DNA of 39,413 nt. Source: Acetobacter sp. GTDB lineage: Bacteria; Pseudomonadota; Alphaproteobacteria; RF32; CAG-239. Within the stretch, counting starts at the first letter, position 1, and every line of letters begins with the position of its first letter. A program made the translations under genes and the position numbers. Below, in pieces: positions 1 to 7,917 of this stretch. The notes beneath the pieces were generated by a model. It was not told the DNA's origin. It was given only the letters and a program-made list of their open reading frames with translations, and did not search any database. The DNA lies in the NCBI GenBank assembly GCA_023665325.1, contig JAMPED010000016.1:1-39413 (forward strand), in the 5' to 3' direction.

Positions 1-150
1 CCCCCCATTTTCTTCTGAAATTGTTGTTATCGAATAGAAATCGGTATCGCGAGGTTTGCCCGACGGAGTTGAGTTCTCGACCAATCCGTTGTTTTCATTC
101 ATACCAACAAACAAAGCAAGTCTTCTTTTAAAATTATTTAATATAGCCAT
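1..150 (-). CDS. Tail protein, N-terminal part (cut by window edge)
   Basis: Starts at ATG 150 with a GAGG ribosome binding site about 12 bases upstream and reads 50 codons (begins MAILNNFKRRLALFVGMNEN) until the window edge at base 1, where the coding strand ends in six G. It sits 2 bases after the stop of the collagen-like tail gene, so it is co-transcribed with it. No domain is recognised. It is probably the front of the gene whose tail end lies at 39053-39412. If the two edges are simply joined, the two frames differ by one base: losing one G, or gaining two bases, in the G run would fuse them into one protein of about 169 residues. Function is assigned only from position among tail-fibre genes. 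Confidence 0.6.
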   Translation of the reverse strand, partial: MAILNNFKRRLALFVGMNENNGLVENSTPSGKPRDTDFYSITTISEENGG

Positions 151-152
151 AA

Positions 153-1733
153 TTAATCTGATACCTCATTTTTATAACTTTCATTAACTTTTCCTAAGAT
201 GTTAATATTAGGGCTTGAATTATTTTCTATAGAAATTCTAACACCTCTAATAGTCGGTGTATCTGGCCCGTTGGCTCCTCCACCGTTAACTTCTTCTTCT
301 AGTGCAGCCACTCTATTTTCTAAAGCCTGGATAGTATCCTGCATTTTAGATATTAACTCTTGTAGATTTTCAATATCGGACAATTGTGGAATAATATCAT
401 CATCTAAAATTCTATAACCGATATAATCTACTCGTACAACGTTAGCTTCATTAGTTCTAATATTTGCTAATGGAGTAACTCCATCGATACTTCTGAATAC
501 ATTACCTGTATCATTACTTCTAAAGTACCATTTCTTTTCAGAGGGTTTGTACCAAGCTTGGTAACCATCAGCTCCGTCAGCTCCTGGTTCATCCTCAGAA
601 AATTCTACATTGGTTGCTTCTATGAATTGACTTCCGCCATAGAATAGTGTAATGTCACCAGTGGTAGTTAACGTATAATTTAAGTCCGAAGCAATGGTAG
701 TCTTGGTAGTTCTATCTGGAGCTTGATAAACGATACCAGCATTAACTTTGATTGCTTTACCCTCTGCATTATAATCAATTAATCCGTTAGGGCAGTCCAG
801 AATGCCGTAGTGTGTAGAATAATCCCCTCTGATACCATATTTATCAGGAGTATCGCTACCGCCACCCGAGGTTGTCAGAACACCATCTATATCTACTTTT
901 AAGCCTTTGCCAACTTTTACACCACCTAGAGTTGTTGAACTAGCGATAGGTAGCTCATAGGTATTAGCTCCGTGCAGCGTACCGTCGGTATCCACGGTAA
1001 TTGTAGTACCATCAGGTTTAACCAAACCTGTTTGGGTGTTTGTAGCTCCAGGGATTATTTCTCTAAAGTTATCTCCATCCACCACTTCTGTGGTATGATT
1101 ACCAGCACCATCTCTGTAATGCCTAAACAGCTTATCTACATAGAAATTAACAGAGCCTCTGGGGCTAGTTATATTACCAAGGTTTACCGAATTTGTATCG
1201 CTATTACCTAAGGTTATAGTATTAGTATATGCTTGTAAGTATGGGGAGGTAGTTAGAGATGCATTACCATATAATCTCTGGATAATTAGTCTACCTCCAC
1301 CCATATGAAAATCTTTATTACCAGATATTTCTTGGTCAGTATCGACTGTTACGTATTTATTAGGCAAGTCTAAAGCATCTATCATTCCTTTAACTTGTAA
1401 TGGACTTATTGTGACGCCTTGTTCTAGGTTAGTGACGTCCTGCTCCGAAGCTAATTTAACGATACCCGCTTGCTCTTCTGATGCTAAATCAGCGGAACCT
1501 GCATACATAGTACCAGTTTCTCTGTTATACCTAATATACGTGCCGCCTAAATCCGTTACATTTCCTCTAAGGTTTGTAGTTAGGAAAGTATCACTTTTAG
1601 TCTGGATGCGCAAAATGTATGCATTTAGGCTATCTTCTTCCACCGTAACAACGGGAGAAAAACCCTCTGGGCCCTCTGGACCTTGCATACCCCTAGGCCC
1701 TTGTCTGTTTAGATAGTAATTGAACTCAGCCAT
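153..1733 (-). CDS. Collagen-like tail fibre protein
   Basis: 526 residues with a good GAGGAA ribosome binding site. The N-terminus carries a short Gly-X-Y stretch (GPRGMQGPEGPEG, about residues 12-24), the kind of collagen-like plug found in phage fibres. The middle is rich in Gly, Thr, Asn and Ser, typical of trimeric beta-structured fibres. Residues of about 450-485 form a heptad pattern (LQELISKMQDTIQALENRVA) that should make a trimeric coiled coil, followed by a short C-terminal head. The motif TVDTDQEISGNKDF near residue 135 recurs as TTDTAQEISGNKTF in the tail protein at 37352-38989, so the two share a module. Likely role: host-binding tail fibre or appendage. The receptor is unknown. 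Confidence 0.8.
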   Translation of the reverse strand: MAEFNYYLNRQGPRGMQGPEGPEGFSPVVTVEEDSLNAYILRIQTKSDTFLTTNLRGNVTDLGGTYIRYNRETGTMYAGSADLASEEQAGIVKLASEQDVTNLEQGVTISPLQVKGMIDALDLPNKYVTVDTDQEISGNKDFHMGGGRLIIQRLYGNASLTTSPYLQAYTNTITLGNSDTNSVNLGNITSPRGSVNFYVDKLFRHYRDGAGNHTTEVVDGDNFREIIPGATNTQTGLVKPDGTTITVDTDGTLHGANTYELPIASSTTLGGVKVGKGLKVDIDGVLTTSGGGSDTPDKYGIRGDYSTHYGILDCPNGLIDYNAEGKAIKVNAGIVYQAPDRTTKTTIASDLNYTLTTTGDITLFYGGSQFIEATNVEFSEDEPGADGADGYQAWYKPSEKKWYFRSNDTGNVFRSIDGVTPLANIRTNEANVVRVDYIGYRILDDDIIPQLSDIENLQELISKMQDTIQALENRVAALEEEVNGGGANGPDTPTIRGVRISIENNSSPNINILGKVNESYKNEVSD

Positions 1734-1746
1734 CTTACTTCCTCTA

Positions 1747-2148
1747 TTATGCTTGTACTATATACACTTTATTAAATTCACCATTACTTCCACCCTCATT
1801 AAGTGAAAATACTAGCTCATTGGTATCATTCATTATAATATCAATCATTATAGGTTTCTTACCGAGACCCAAAGCTTTAGTATCTTCTGCTGTGATGGCA
1901 AAGGTAAATTCCCCAGCTTGCGCATTAGTAATTTGTCCTACGGTTTCCAGGTCGGTAGCTTGAGTAATAATATGTTCTACTAAGACTGTAGCATCTGCTG
2001 TAGGAGCACCCATAACTTTAAATCTTATAGAATATGATGATAAGTCAAACGGAATAAAATTTACATTTTGTTCATCTCTTATTTGAATTGAACAAGTAAA
2101 TTGCTTTGTTTGACCTTTAATAACGACTGCGTCTATAAATGGAGTCAT
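1747..2148 (-). CDS. Small tail-associated beta protein
   Basis: 133 residues from ATG 2148 (MTPFIDAVVIKGQTKQFTCS). A longer reading to 2217 exists, but it would run across the -10 and -35 boxes of the promoter at 2188-2217, so the shorter start is chosen. The sequence looks like an all-beta, immunoglobulin-like domain (alternating hydrophobic pattern, phrase SYSIRFKVMGAP, C-terminal GGSNGEFNKVYIVQA). Such proteins are common beside phage fibre genes (baseplate or upper-collar type), but I recognise no specific family. It is the first gene after an internal promoter, so it may be made together with the fibre genes that follow, independently of the upstream tail operon. Confidence 0.7.
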   Translation of the reverse strand: MTPFIDAVVIKGQTKQFTCSIQIRDEQNVNFIPFDLSSYSIRFKVMGAPTADATVLVEHIITQATDLETVGQITNAQAGEFTFAITAEDTKALGLGKKPIMIDIIMNDTNELVFSLNEGGSNGEFNKVYIVQA

Positions 2149-2187
2149 AATAATTTTACGTCCTTTTAAAATTCTTATATATACTTT

Positions 2188-2217
2188 ATTATAACTTATA
2201 CACATCCAGCTTGTCAA
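2188..2217 (-). promoter_or_regulatory. Sigma-70-type promoter for distal tail genes
   Basis: Minus strand reads TTGACA (2217-2212), an 18-base spacer, then TATAAT (2193-2188). Both hexamers match the consensus exactly. The expected start point, near 2181, is about 33 bases before ATG 2148. It would transcribe the distal tail-fibre genes. Confidence 0.75.
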
Positions 2218-2246
2218 GATGGATTAGTTGAAATATTAAAATTTTG

Positions 2247-3587
2247 TTACGTTTGTGTAAATTTCTGTCTTGTTACATTGTAATCAGTAACTACTTGCCA
2301 GCTTATATTTCCGAACGGATTAGATAAGCTCTTGGGTATAAATAGTCTGGTTAGCGGGCCAAAATAAGCAGCATTATTATATTCGGTACGCCACCCTCCC
2401 ACTATATTCTCCCCAAATAATGTAGAATAAGCTCTTGTGCCAGAAACTGGCTCTCTAAATATGGAAACAAATTGACCTTTATCCTGGTTATTCAAAACGC
2501 TCACACTACCATCACCATAATTCACTAACTTAGAGGTTGTTGAGAGCTTAAACCCTGGAATGTCTTCTACGACAAAGTTCGGACTATTGCAAAGCTTAGT
2601 AATACGATTAGTATTCAAATTGGAAATCTTTATCAAATTATCTTTATCAACGTCTGCAGTGCTTACATTGGGTATATCTATAGTTTGTATGCTATTTGCA
2701 GTTAACTTAATCTTACCTATAGAAAAATTCCTGATTGAAGCGTCACCTGTAAATTTAAGCCTAATAATAATTCCATTAAGTGTATTATCATTATCGAGCG
2801 AAATCGTGTAATTGACTACATTGCTTGTTAAATTTCTCGATGCTAACACTGCCTTAGTACTACTATCTAGGATTTGTAATACTACTGGATTATGACCCGC
2901 CTCATCCAAGTTATAAGTACAAAAACCCATCGCTGAAAGAGAAATGGAAGCTAGCTTTAGTGGTGTTTGAAACTCCCAAATAATATCTTCATTAAAATCT
3001 TTCGGCCTTGTCTGTAATACGGCAATCCAAGTACTACTATTAAATAGTGAAAATTCCTTACCTGGATTATCCCCATCCCAGGCTGTATATCCTAAAGGTC
3101 CTTCGCTTGTTATGTTACCCCAGGAGGTGTTACTAGTCAAAGCAGGTTGAACCCAATCTTTAGTTACTATTGTAACTCCGCCTTCTTGACTTGCTACATA
3201 TTTATCACCGAAGGTATATTTTTCATTCGTAAGGTCATAGTACAAGATATCACCATTACCTTGAACTAATCCGCCTTTTAATCTAGTAACTTTATTGTCT
3301 TTTATATAAAGCCCATCGTTTGCGTAATAGGTATCATCTCCTATTTTATACATTTCTGAACCCAGGATAGCTCCATTATAAGTTTTTAGTATTTCTTTTA
3401 ACCCACCAATAGATAACGTGTAGCCAGTAGGTGCTAATGTAGTTCCACCCTTAGTATAATCTACAGTATCTACATTTTCTACTGCATTATTATAAGTATC
3501 TATTAAATTCTGAATACCATTAGTTAAATTATCAAATTCTTCTTGAATTTCTGATACTTTAACTTGACCTCTAAAATTTCTTACCAT
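2247..3587 (-). CDS. Tail fibre / appendage protein
   Basis: 446 residues, start MVRNFRGQVKVSEIQEEFDN with an AGGAA-like binding site just upstream. The N-terminal 35 residues look helical (EIQEEFDNLTNGIQNLIDTY), suitable for trimerisation or for docking to the tail. The remainder is Asn, Thr and Ser-rich beta sequence. A jelly-roll-like middle (about 140-290, with TAWDGDNPGKEFSLFNSSTW and the phrase WEFQTPLKLASISL) resembles carbohydrate-binding domains seen in fibres, but this is impression rather than a family match. It follows the preceding tail gene by 8 bases and is the last gene before the internal promoter at 2188-2217. Confidence 0.7.
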   Translation of the reverse strand: MVRNFRGQVKVSEIQEEFDNLTNGIQNLIDTYNNAVENVDTVDYTKGGTTLAPTGYTLSIGGLKEILKTYNGAILGSEMYKIGDDTYYANDGLYIKDNKVTRLKGGLVQGNGDILYYDLTNEKYTFGDKYVASQEGGVTIVTKDWVQPALTSNTSWGNITSEGPLGYTAWDGDNPGKEFSLFNSSTWIAVLQTRPKDFNEDIIWEFQTPLKLASISLSAMGFCTYNLDEAGHNPVVLQILDSSTKAVLASRNLTSNVVNYTISLDNDNTLNGIIIRLKFTGDASIRNFSIGKIKLTANSIQTIDIPNVSTADVDKDNLIKISNLNTNRITKLCNSPNFVVEDIPGFKLSTTSKLVNYGDGSVSVLNNQDKGQFVSIFREPVSGTRAYSTLFGENIVGGWRTEYNNAAYFGPLTRLFIPKSLSNPFGNISWQVVTDYNVTRQKFTQT

Positions 3588-3595
3588 ATCTATTC

Positions 3596-4384
3596 CTAAT
3601 AATTATAATCGACCTTAAAAGCTTTTGAATAATAGTCTGACGTTAATTCATCGCCTGGTTTTAAATATACTATACCGTACGTCATATAATCATATTCGCC
3701 ATCCTCGTTCGATGTTGCTGTTCCTGATAGTATAGTTTTACTATTAACCTTATAGTTTAGCTTTAAATCTTTTCCGACTATACATATACACTCGTAATCT
3801 TCTGCAGTATGAGGTAATGTTATGTCAGAACCTCTGGATAAAGAACGATACTGAGTGGCATCATACGGATAAAATCCTAATAACGATTGAATATCACCCT
3901 TTAATAATACCTTGCCGCCATCATTAATCCTAAACTCAAACAGTAGCACTTCTCCACTTTTGGGTAAATTTTCTTCGGCAAATCGGATACTTCTTTGCGA
4001 TTGAGAATTAGATATTGCGGGTACCACAAAAGCATAGCCTTCTTTTAATTCGGTTGAACCTTGAGCTAATGTAATCTTACCACACCGTTGTGTAAAATAT
4101 ACAAACTCAATTGATAGTAGCCCATTCTGGTATTGGAACTGTTTGAAGATATTATAATTATCTACGACATCTATCAATTCATCAGTTCGAACAGGAGAAG
4201 CTTGCTTGGTAGGTACTGGAGCCTGATAGTCTAAGCGACCATATTGCTGATAGTACTCCATATTCTCCAAAGTATTACTTAAAGCCAACTCTGAGTTATC
4301 CATCAAATCGTTGAGTGTCTGGAAGGCTTGCGTAAGCTTTTTACCAAAGGCCAGATTAGAAGTATTAAAAAATTCGAATGTCAT
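3596..4384 (-). CDS. Tail appendage protein
   Basis: 262 residues. I choose ATG 4384 (MTFEFFNTSNLAFGKKLTQA) because AGGGGG lies about 10 bases upstream and the previous gene stops at 4386. An upstream ATG at 4468 is in frame but would overlap the previous gene by 83 bases. The first 60 residues look helical (AFQTLNDLMDNSELALSNTL), the rest beta-rich. The order helix then beta domain, and the tight packing between two tail genes, suggest a baseplate or fibre-adaptor subunit. I do not recognise a family. Confidence 0.7.
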   Translation of the reverse strand: MTFEFFNTSNLAFGKKLTQAFQTLNDLMDNSELALSNTLENMEYYQQYGRLDYQAPVPTKQASPVRTDELIDVVDNYNIFKQFQYQNGLLSIEFVYFTQRCGKITLAQGSTELKEGYAFVVPAISNSQSQRSIRFAEENLPKSGEVLLFEFRINDGGKVLLKGDIQSLLGFYPYDATQYRSLSRGSDITLPHTAEDYECICIVGKDLKLNYKVNSKTILSGTATSNEDGEYDYMTYGIVYLKPGDELTSDYYSKAFKVDYNY

Positions 4385-4385
4385 A

Positions 4386-5096
4386 TCAATAAGCCCCCTG
4401 GTCTGGAAATACTGCGGAGAAACTTGTGGTATGGTCGTGTCGTCTAGTGAAGCCGTATAACCTATCACCAGAAGAGTGTCTTATTAGCCCCCCATCATTT
4501 TTAACTGATGAAATCTCTAAGGTTCTAGTTGACATATTGGCTAAAGGTTCTAGTATATTAATATCGCAGATTTTTACACCACCTGAGTGCAGAACCATCC
4601 CTTCGCTGTAAACTCCTATAAGAACCTCAGTATCAATGCCCGAGACAGTATCTGTTATATAAACCTCGGCCGTTGCAGGTTTGAGATAAATCCATACCTT
4701 ATCATCTTCGCCCAATCCTGTAAGTTTTTGATTTCTAATATTTCTTAATTTATAATCATCATCATAATATGAGAGGAGCTCCAATGTGGTCCCATTGAAT
4801 TTAATAGTTATAGGGAACTTCTTTAGCCCCATAATATCTATGAACGATTTTAAATTTACGATAGAATTATCATCGCTATCAATTGTTGTATCAGGAATTT
4901 CTACGGTATTCCAATCTGGAGTTATTATCTCAATAGGGTCAACCTTAGATAACTCATTTAATTTGCTTTCTATTGCATTGAAATTCTGGATTAGAGCAGT
5001 TTTGTTTATTCTGCCTTCTTCATCGTGCCAGTCTAAACGTGGCAGTTGAAAAGGCTCTATTTTTTTATTATTGTTATTGTTGTTGTTTTCTGCCAT
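4386..5096 (-). CDS. Tail appendage protein with poly-Asn N-terminus
   Basis: 236 residues. It opens MAENNNNNNNKKIEPFQLPR: a run of seven Asn encoded by AAC/AAT triplets, then a segment with LDWHDEEGRINKTALIQNFN that is typical of short phage tail and collar proteins that bind in trimers. The C-terminus (RLYGFTRRHDHTTSFSAVFP) is aromatic and His-rich. The triplet run could change length without shifting frame. The gene lies 7 bases after the large ejection protein and stops 1 base before the next start. Function is assigned from position. Confidence 0.7.
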   Translation of the reverse strand: MAENNNNNNNKKIEPFQLPRLDWHDEEGRINKTALIQNFNAIESKLNELSKVDPIEIITPDWNTVEIPDTTIDSDDNSIVNLKSFIDIMGLKKFPITIKFNGTTLELLSYYDDDYKLRNIRNQKLTGLGEDDKVWIYLKPATAEVYITDTVSGIDTEVLIGVYSEGMVLHSGGVKICDINILEPLANMSTRTLEISSVKNDGGLIRHSSGDRLYGFTRRHDHTTSFSAVFPDQGAY

Positions 5097-5103
5097 AGTT
5101 TAA

Positions 5104-7917
5104 TTAATCTCCAAACACCTTGCGTTGAATGTCTCTATTATAATCCCTCATAAATCTTCTCTGTTGAGACGGGGTTATTTGTTCACTACTTTCAAAGTAT
5201 GGATTATCATATATACCACTTAATATATTAATAACATCCTGAGCCGACCTGCCACGCAAAGCGTTACCGCCCACTATTGCATTATTAGCATTTTCTCCCC
5301 TAGAAAAACTTCCAAGAAGACTTTGATTATACGGTTGATAGAACTGACCATCTTCTCCAAAAATCGGAGAGAGCAAGGGTCCTATTGTTCTGTTGTAAAG
5401 GTTCGGTGCGCCTAGTAAATTAGTAACAATCGCGCTCAATATTTCATCACCCTGACCCCCAATAGTTTTAAATTCTCCAGTAGCTGGATTATATTGCATC
5501 CTTCGGGTTCCTACTGTTTGGGTAATTATACCATCACTAGAGACTGCTCTTTTCATAGGCTTGCCGTATTTATCTAACCCCTGAGCTGCGTTGAATAATG
5601 TGCCCATTATAGGAATAGTAGTACTGCCTGAGAGCCCCCCTTGTGCAAAATCAAATGTTTTTAATGTTGTTGTAATTGGAACGAATTCGGCGCTCATTTG
5701 ACGCATATTGCCATCTTTATCCATTTTGAATGATACATAAGGTTTATCCAATGATACGCCGAGGTTTAATCTATTTTGCATTTCTCTATCGAACCCTATA
5801 TTAGCCATAATATCCAGTAAAACTGTATTAGCTAATAATGGATTTTTTTCTAGCATTCTTGCAGTTGATTGCGTAGCTGTAATATTCCATCTATAAAATG
5901 GATTTATTACGCCAGCCACATCGGTGGCCCATTTGGGTAGAATACCAGTGTTTGTTGAGTTGATTAAAGCAGCACGCCTCATATCAATAATCATTTGGCC
6001 AAGTTTAATCTTGTCCATATTCTCCAGCGCATTCAATCTATCCGCAGAAGCAACTCCAGCCTTCCGTAAATCTGCGTGAGCAGCCATTTCTGCAAATAAG
6101 TTTTGCATCGCCCCATCAGCTTTTGATAATAATTTACCACCTGTGTAATAGTTAAATTTTTGGATTTGATTTAAGCCAGGAGTTTGACTAAAAGAAGGCT
6201 TAACACTTCGCCTATATATATTTGCCTGTTTAGATAACCGTCCTTCAGACTTTAATGCTTCTATAAAATCAGAGATAACACCTGTCCCAGAGTTTATTAT
6301 AGCGTTGGTCGCTCCAGTCAGAGCATTGGCTCCTAGGTATGTACCTTGCGCTAACATTGCGCTTTTACCAGTTTGATATAAGTCTTTTACTATCCCCGCG
6401 TAAGGGGTGTTAGATTTGCCTAATTGCTTTGATAGTTCGGATGCGATATCTGCATCCATTGCTATATCAGTATTGAGTAATCTCTCTCTTCTTATATTGT
6501 CAAGAGCTTCACTAACCTTACCTTGTTCAAGTAAACCTCTATCTATATATCTAATATTAGAGACTTGGTCTTTACCTAAGGTTAAGTCTAGCCCACCTAA
6601 TTCTCCTCTAAGTATGGCGGAGGCCATTTGTTTATCCATATATCGCTTAGATATATCTTCGAGAATTGCATCGGGTTTTTGTAGTTGTTTAGCAATATCT
6701 TCATACGAAGAGGAGCCCCATAATCTATTAGAAAATTGCCCAGCTCTCTCTGCAGCCGCCAACCCATTAAGGCCTTCAGCTGCAGTAGCCGTAGTTTTTT
6801 CCACATTAGCAAGCCCGTGCGTTATTGGAAATATTCTGCCCTTATCGTATAGAGCTTTTGCACCAGCTACTTCTTTTGCAATTATATTGCCTTCACGAGC
6901 TAGAGTATTTATATTCTCTCCGCTTTCAAGGATTGGGACAACTTCTCTTCTAACCTGCTCATAAGTTACCCCAGGATTAATTTTGGCCCTATCCCTAACT
7001 ATCTTTTGAACAATAGCAGTTTCTTCTAATCCTTTATAGGTTTCTGGAGAGTATTTCTTAATCAGACTATCGTATTCAGTCGAAAATTCTCTAAGCTCTT
7101 TGAATACAGCTTTAGCTTCATTACTAACCTTACCGCCAGTCTCAGCCGCTTCAATAGCTTCTTGGAGTAGTATACCCTTTTTATCGCCTAGTTTGTTGAG
7201 CTTAATGTTGATATTGTTCAATCGGCCTTCGATTTTATTAATATCAGCGGCTACATTAACCCCCTCTGCAGCTATAGCTTTTTCTATATCTCCAGCTTTA
7301 GCTAACCTTCCCAATACGGGTATGTTTTTTAAGCCCTGAACAACTTTTCCGCCAAGGCCCAAGGATAAGGTATCAACAGTTGTAGATAGTGGATTGTGCA
7401 CAGCTCCTTGTACAGCACCACCTAAAATATCCCTTAGGCTTCTTTCTCCTATGTCAGCAGTATTGAAATTATAAGGAGCCAGAGTTAAATTAACTAGAGC
7501 CTCAGGCGCCTTTAACCCCTGCCGAATAGTTCTTAGAATATTTTCCGTAGGAGTATGGCCTTCGTAGAAGCTCGACAGATTATTTAACCCTTCAAAGAGC
7601 AAATCACCTTTATTTGCCCATAGATGAGTTAGGCCAGTACCAACCTCTCGCATTTCTCTGCCGAAGTTTCTAAGAATATTTCCATCTCTTATCTGCATCT
7701 CAGATATTGGGGCTGGTTCCGTAGCTCTGGCGGCCATTATCTGATTATATCTCTCATCTCCAGATTGGGTAGGTATTTGAGTAACTGCTTGAGGTGGAAC
7801 GTACTCAAATGTTCTACGTGGCGCCGATTGTAACTGCTGAAATAAATCATCAATACTTTCAGCGCCATTATAGTTTACTGGAAATGAAAGTGTATTCGGA
7901 TTAAGGTTACTGCTCAT
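5104..7917 (-). CDS. Large ejection (internal virion) protein
   Basis: 937 residues, the largest protein here. It starts MSSNLNPNTLSFPVNYNGAE and overlaps the preceding gene by 11 bases. Residues of about 150-400 are strongly helical and charged. Amphipathic or hydrophobic stretches occur near 160-200 (GGAVQGAVHNPLSTTVDTLS) and 530-560 (YLGANALTGATNAIINSGTG). In T7-like and other podoviruses the third and largest ejection protein occupies this place after the nozzle and two smaller ejection proteins, and is delivered into the cell to build the DNA channel. I see no lytic transglycosylase motif, so it may lack the wall-cutting activity known from T7 gp16. Role inferred from size, composition and order. 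Confidence 0.7.
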   Translation of the reverse strand: MSSNLNPNTLSFPVNYNGAESIDDLFQQLQSAPRRTFEYVPPQAVTQIPTQSGDERYNQIMAARATEPAPISEMQIRDGNILRNFGREMREVGTGLTHLWANKGDLLFEGLNNLSSFYEGHTPTENILRTIRQGLKAPEALVNLTLAPYNFNTADIGERSLRDILGGAVQGAVHNPLSTTVDTLSLGLGGKVVQGLKNIPVLGRLAKAGDIEKAIAAEGVNVAADINKIEGRLNNINIKLNKLGDKKGILLQEAIEAAETGGKVSNEAKAVFKELREFSTEYDSLIKKYSPETYKGLEETAIVQKIVRDRAKINPGVTYEQVRREVVPILESGENINTLAREGNIIAKEVAGAKALYDKGRIFPITHGLANVEKTTATAAEGLNGLAAAERAGQFSNRLWGSSSYEDIAKQLQKPDAILEDISKRYMDKQMASAILRGELGGLDLTLGKDQVSNIRYIDRGLLEQGKVSEALDNIRRERLLNTDIAMDADIASELSKQLGKSNTPYAGIVKDLYQTGKSAMLAQGTYLGANALTGATNAIINSGTGVISDFIEALKSEGRLSKQANIYRRSVKPSFSQTPGLNQIQKFNYYTGGKLLSKADGAMQNLFAEMAAHADLRKAGVASADRLNALENMDKIKLGQMIIDMRRAALINSTNTGILPKWATDVAGVINPFYRWNITATQSTARMLEKNPLLANTVLLDIMANIGFDREMQNRLNLGVSLDKPYVSFKMDKDGNMRQMSAEFVPITTTLKTFDFAQGGLSGSTTIPIMGTLFNAAQGLDKYGKPMKRAVSSDGIITQTVGTRRMQYNPATGEFKTIGGQGDEILSAIVTNLLGAPNLYNRTIGPLLSPIFGEDGQFYQPYNQSLLGSFSRGENANNAIVGGNALRGRSAQDVINILSGIYDNPYFESSEQITPSQQRRFMRDYNRDIQRKVFGD

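Noticed and set aside
1..150. Programmed frameshift at the G-run at the window edge
   Set aside because: The two halves need a +1 or -2 shift, which a six-G run does not favour, and the run is exactly at the sequence end, so an assembly artefact is the simpler explanation.
2197..2205. Extra TTATACACA (DnaA-box-like) at 2197, and similarly at 15468 and 30909
   Set aside because: Single isolated copies; the first two overlap promoter-region DNA and the third is inside a gene. Only the 34-35.5 kb cluster has several boxes and repeats.
1747..2217. Longer start for the small tail gene at 2217
   Set aside because: The extra codons would come from the -35 and -10 boxes of the promoter at 2188-2217.
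3596..4468. Longer start for the tail appendage gene at 4468
   Set aside because: It would overlap the previous gene by 83 bases; the ATG at 4384 has AGGGGG upstream and immediate coupling to the stop at 4386.
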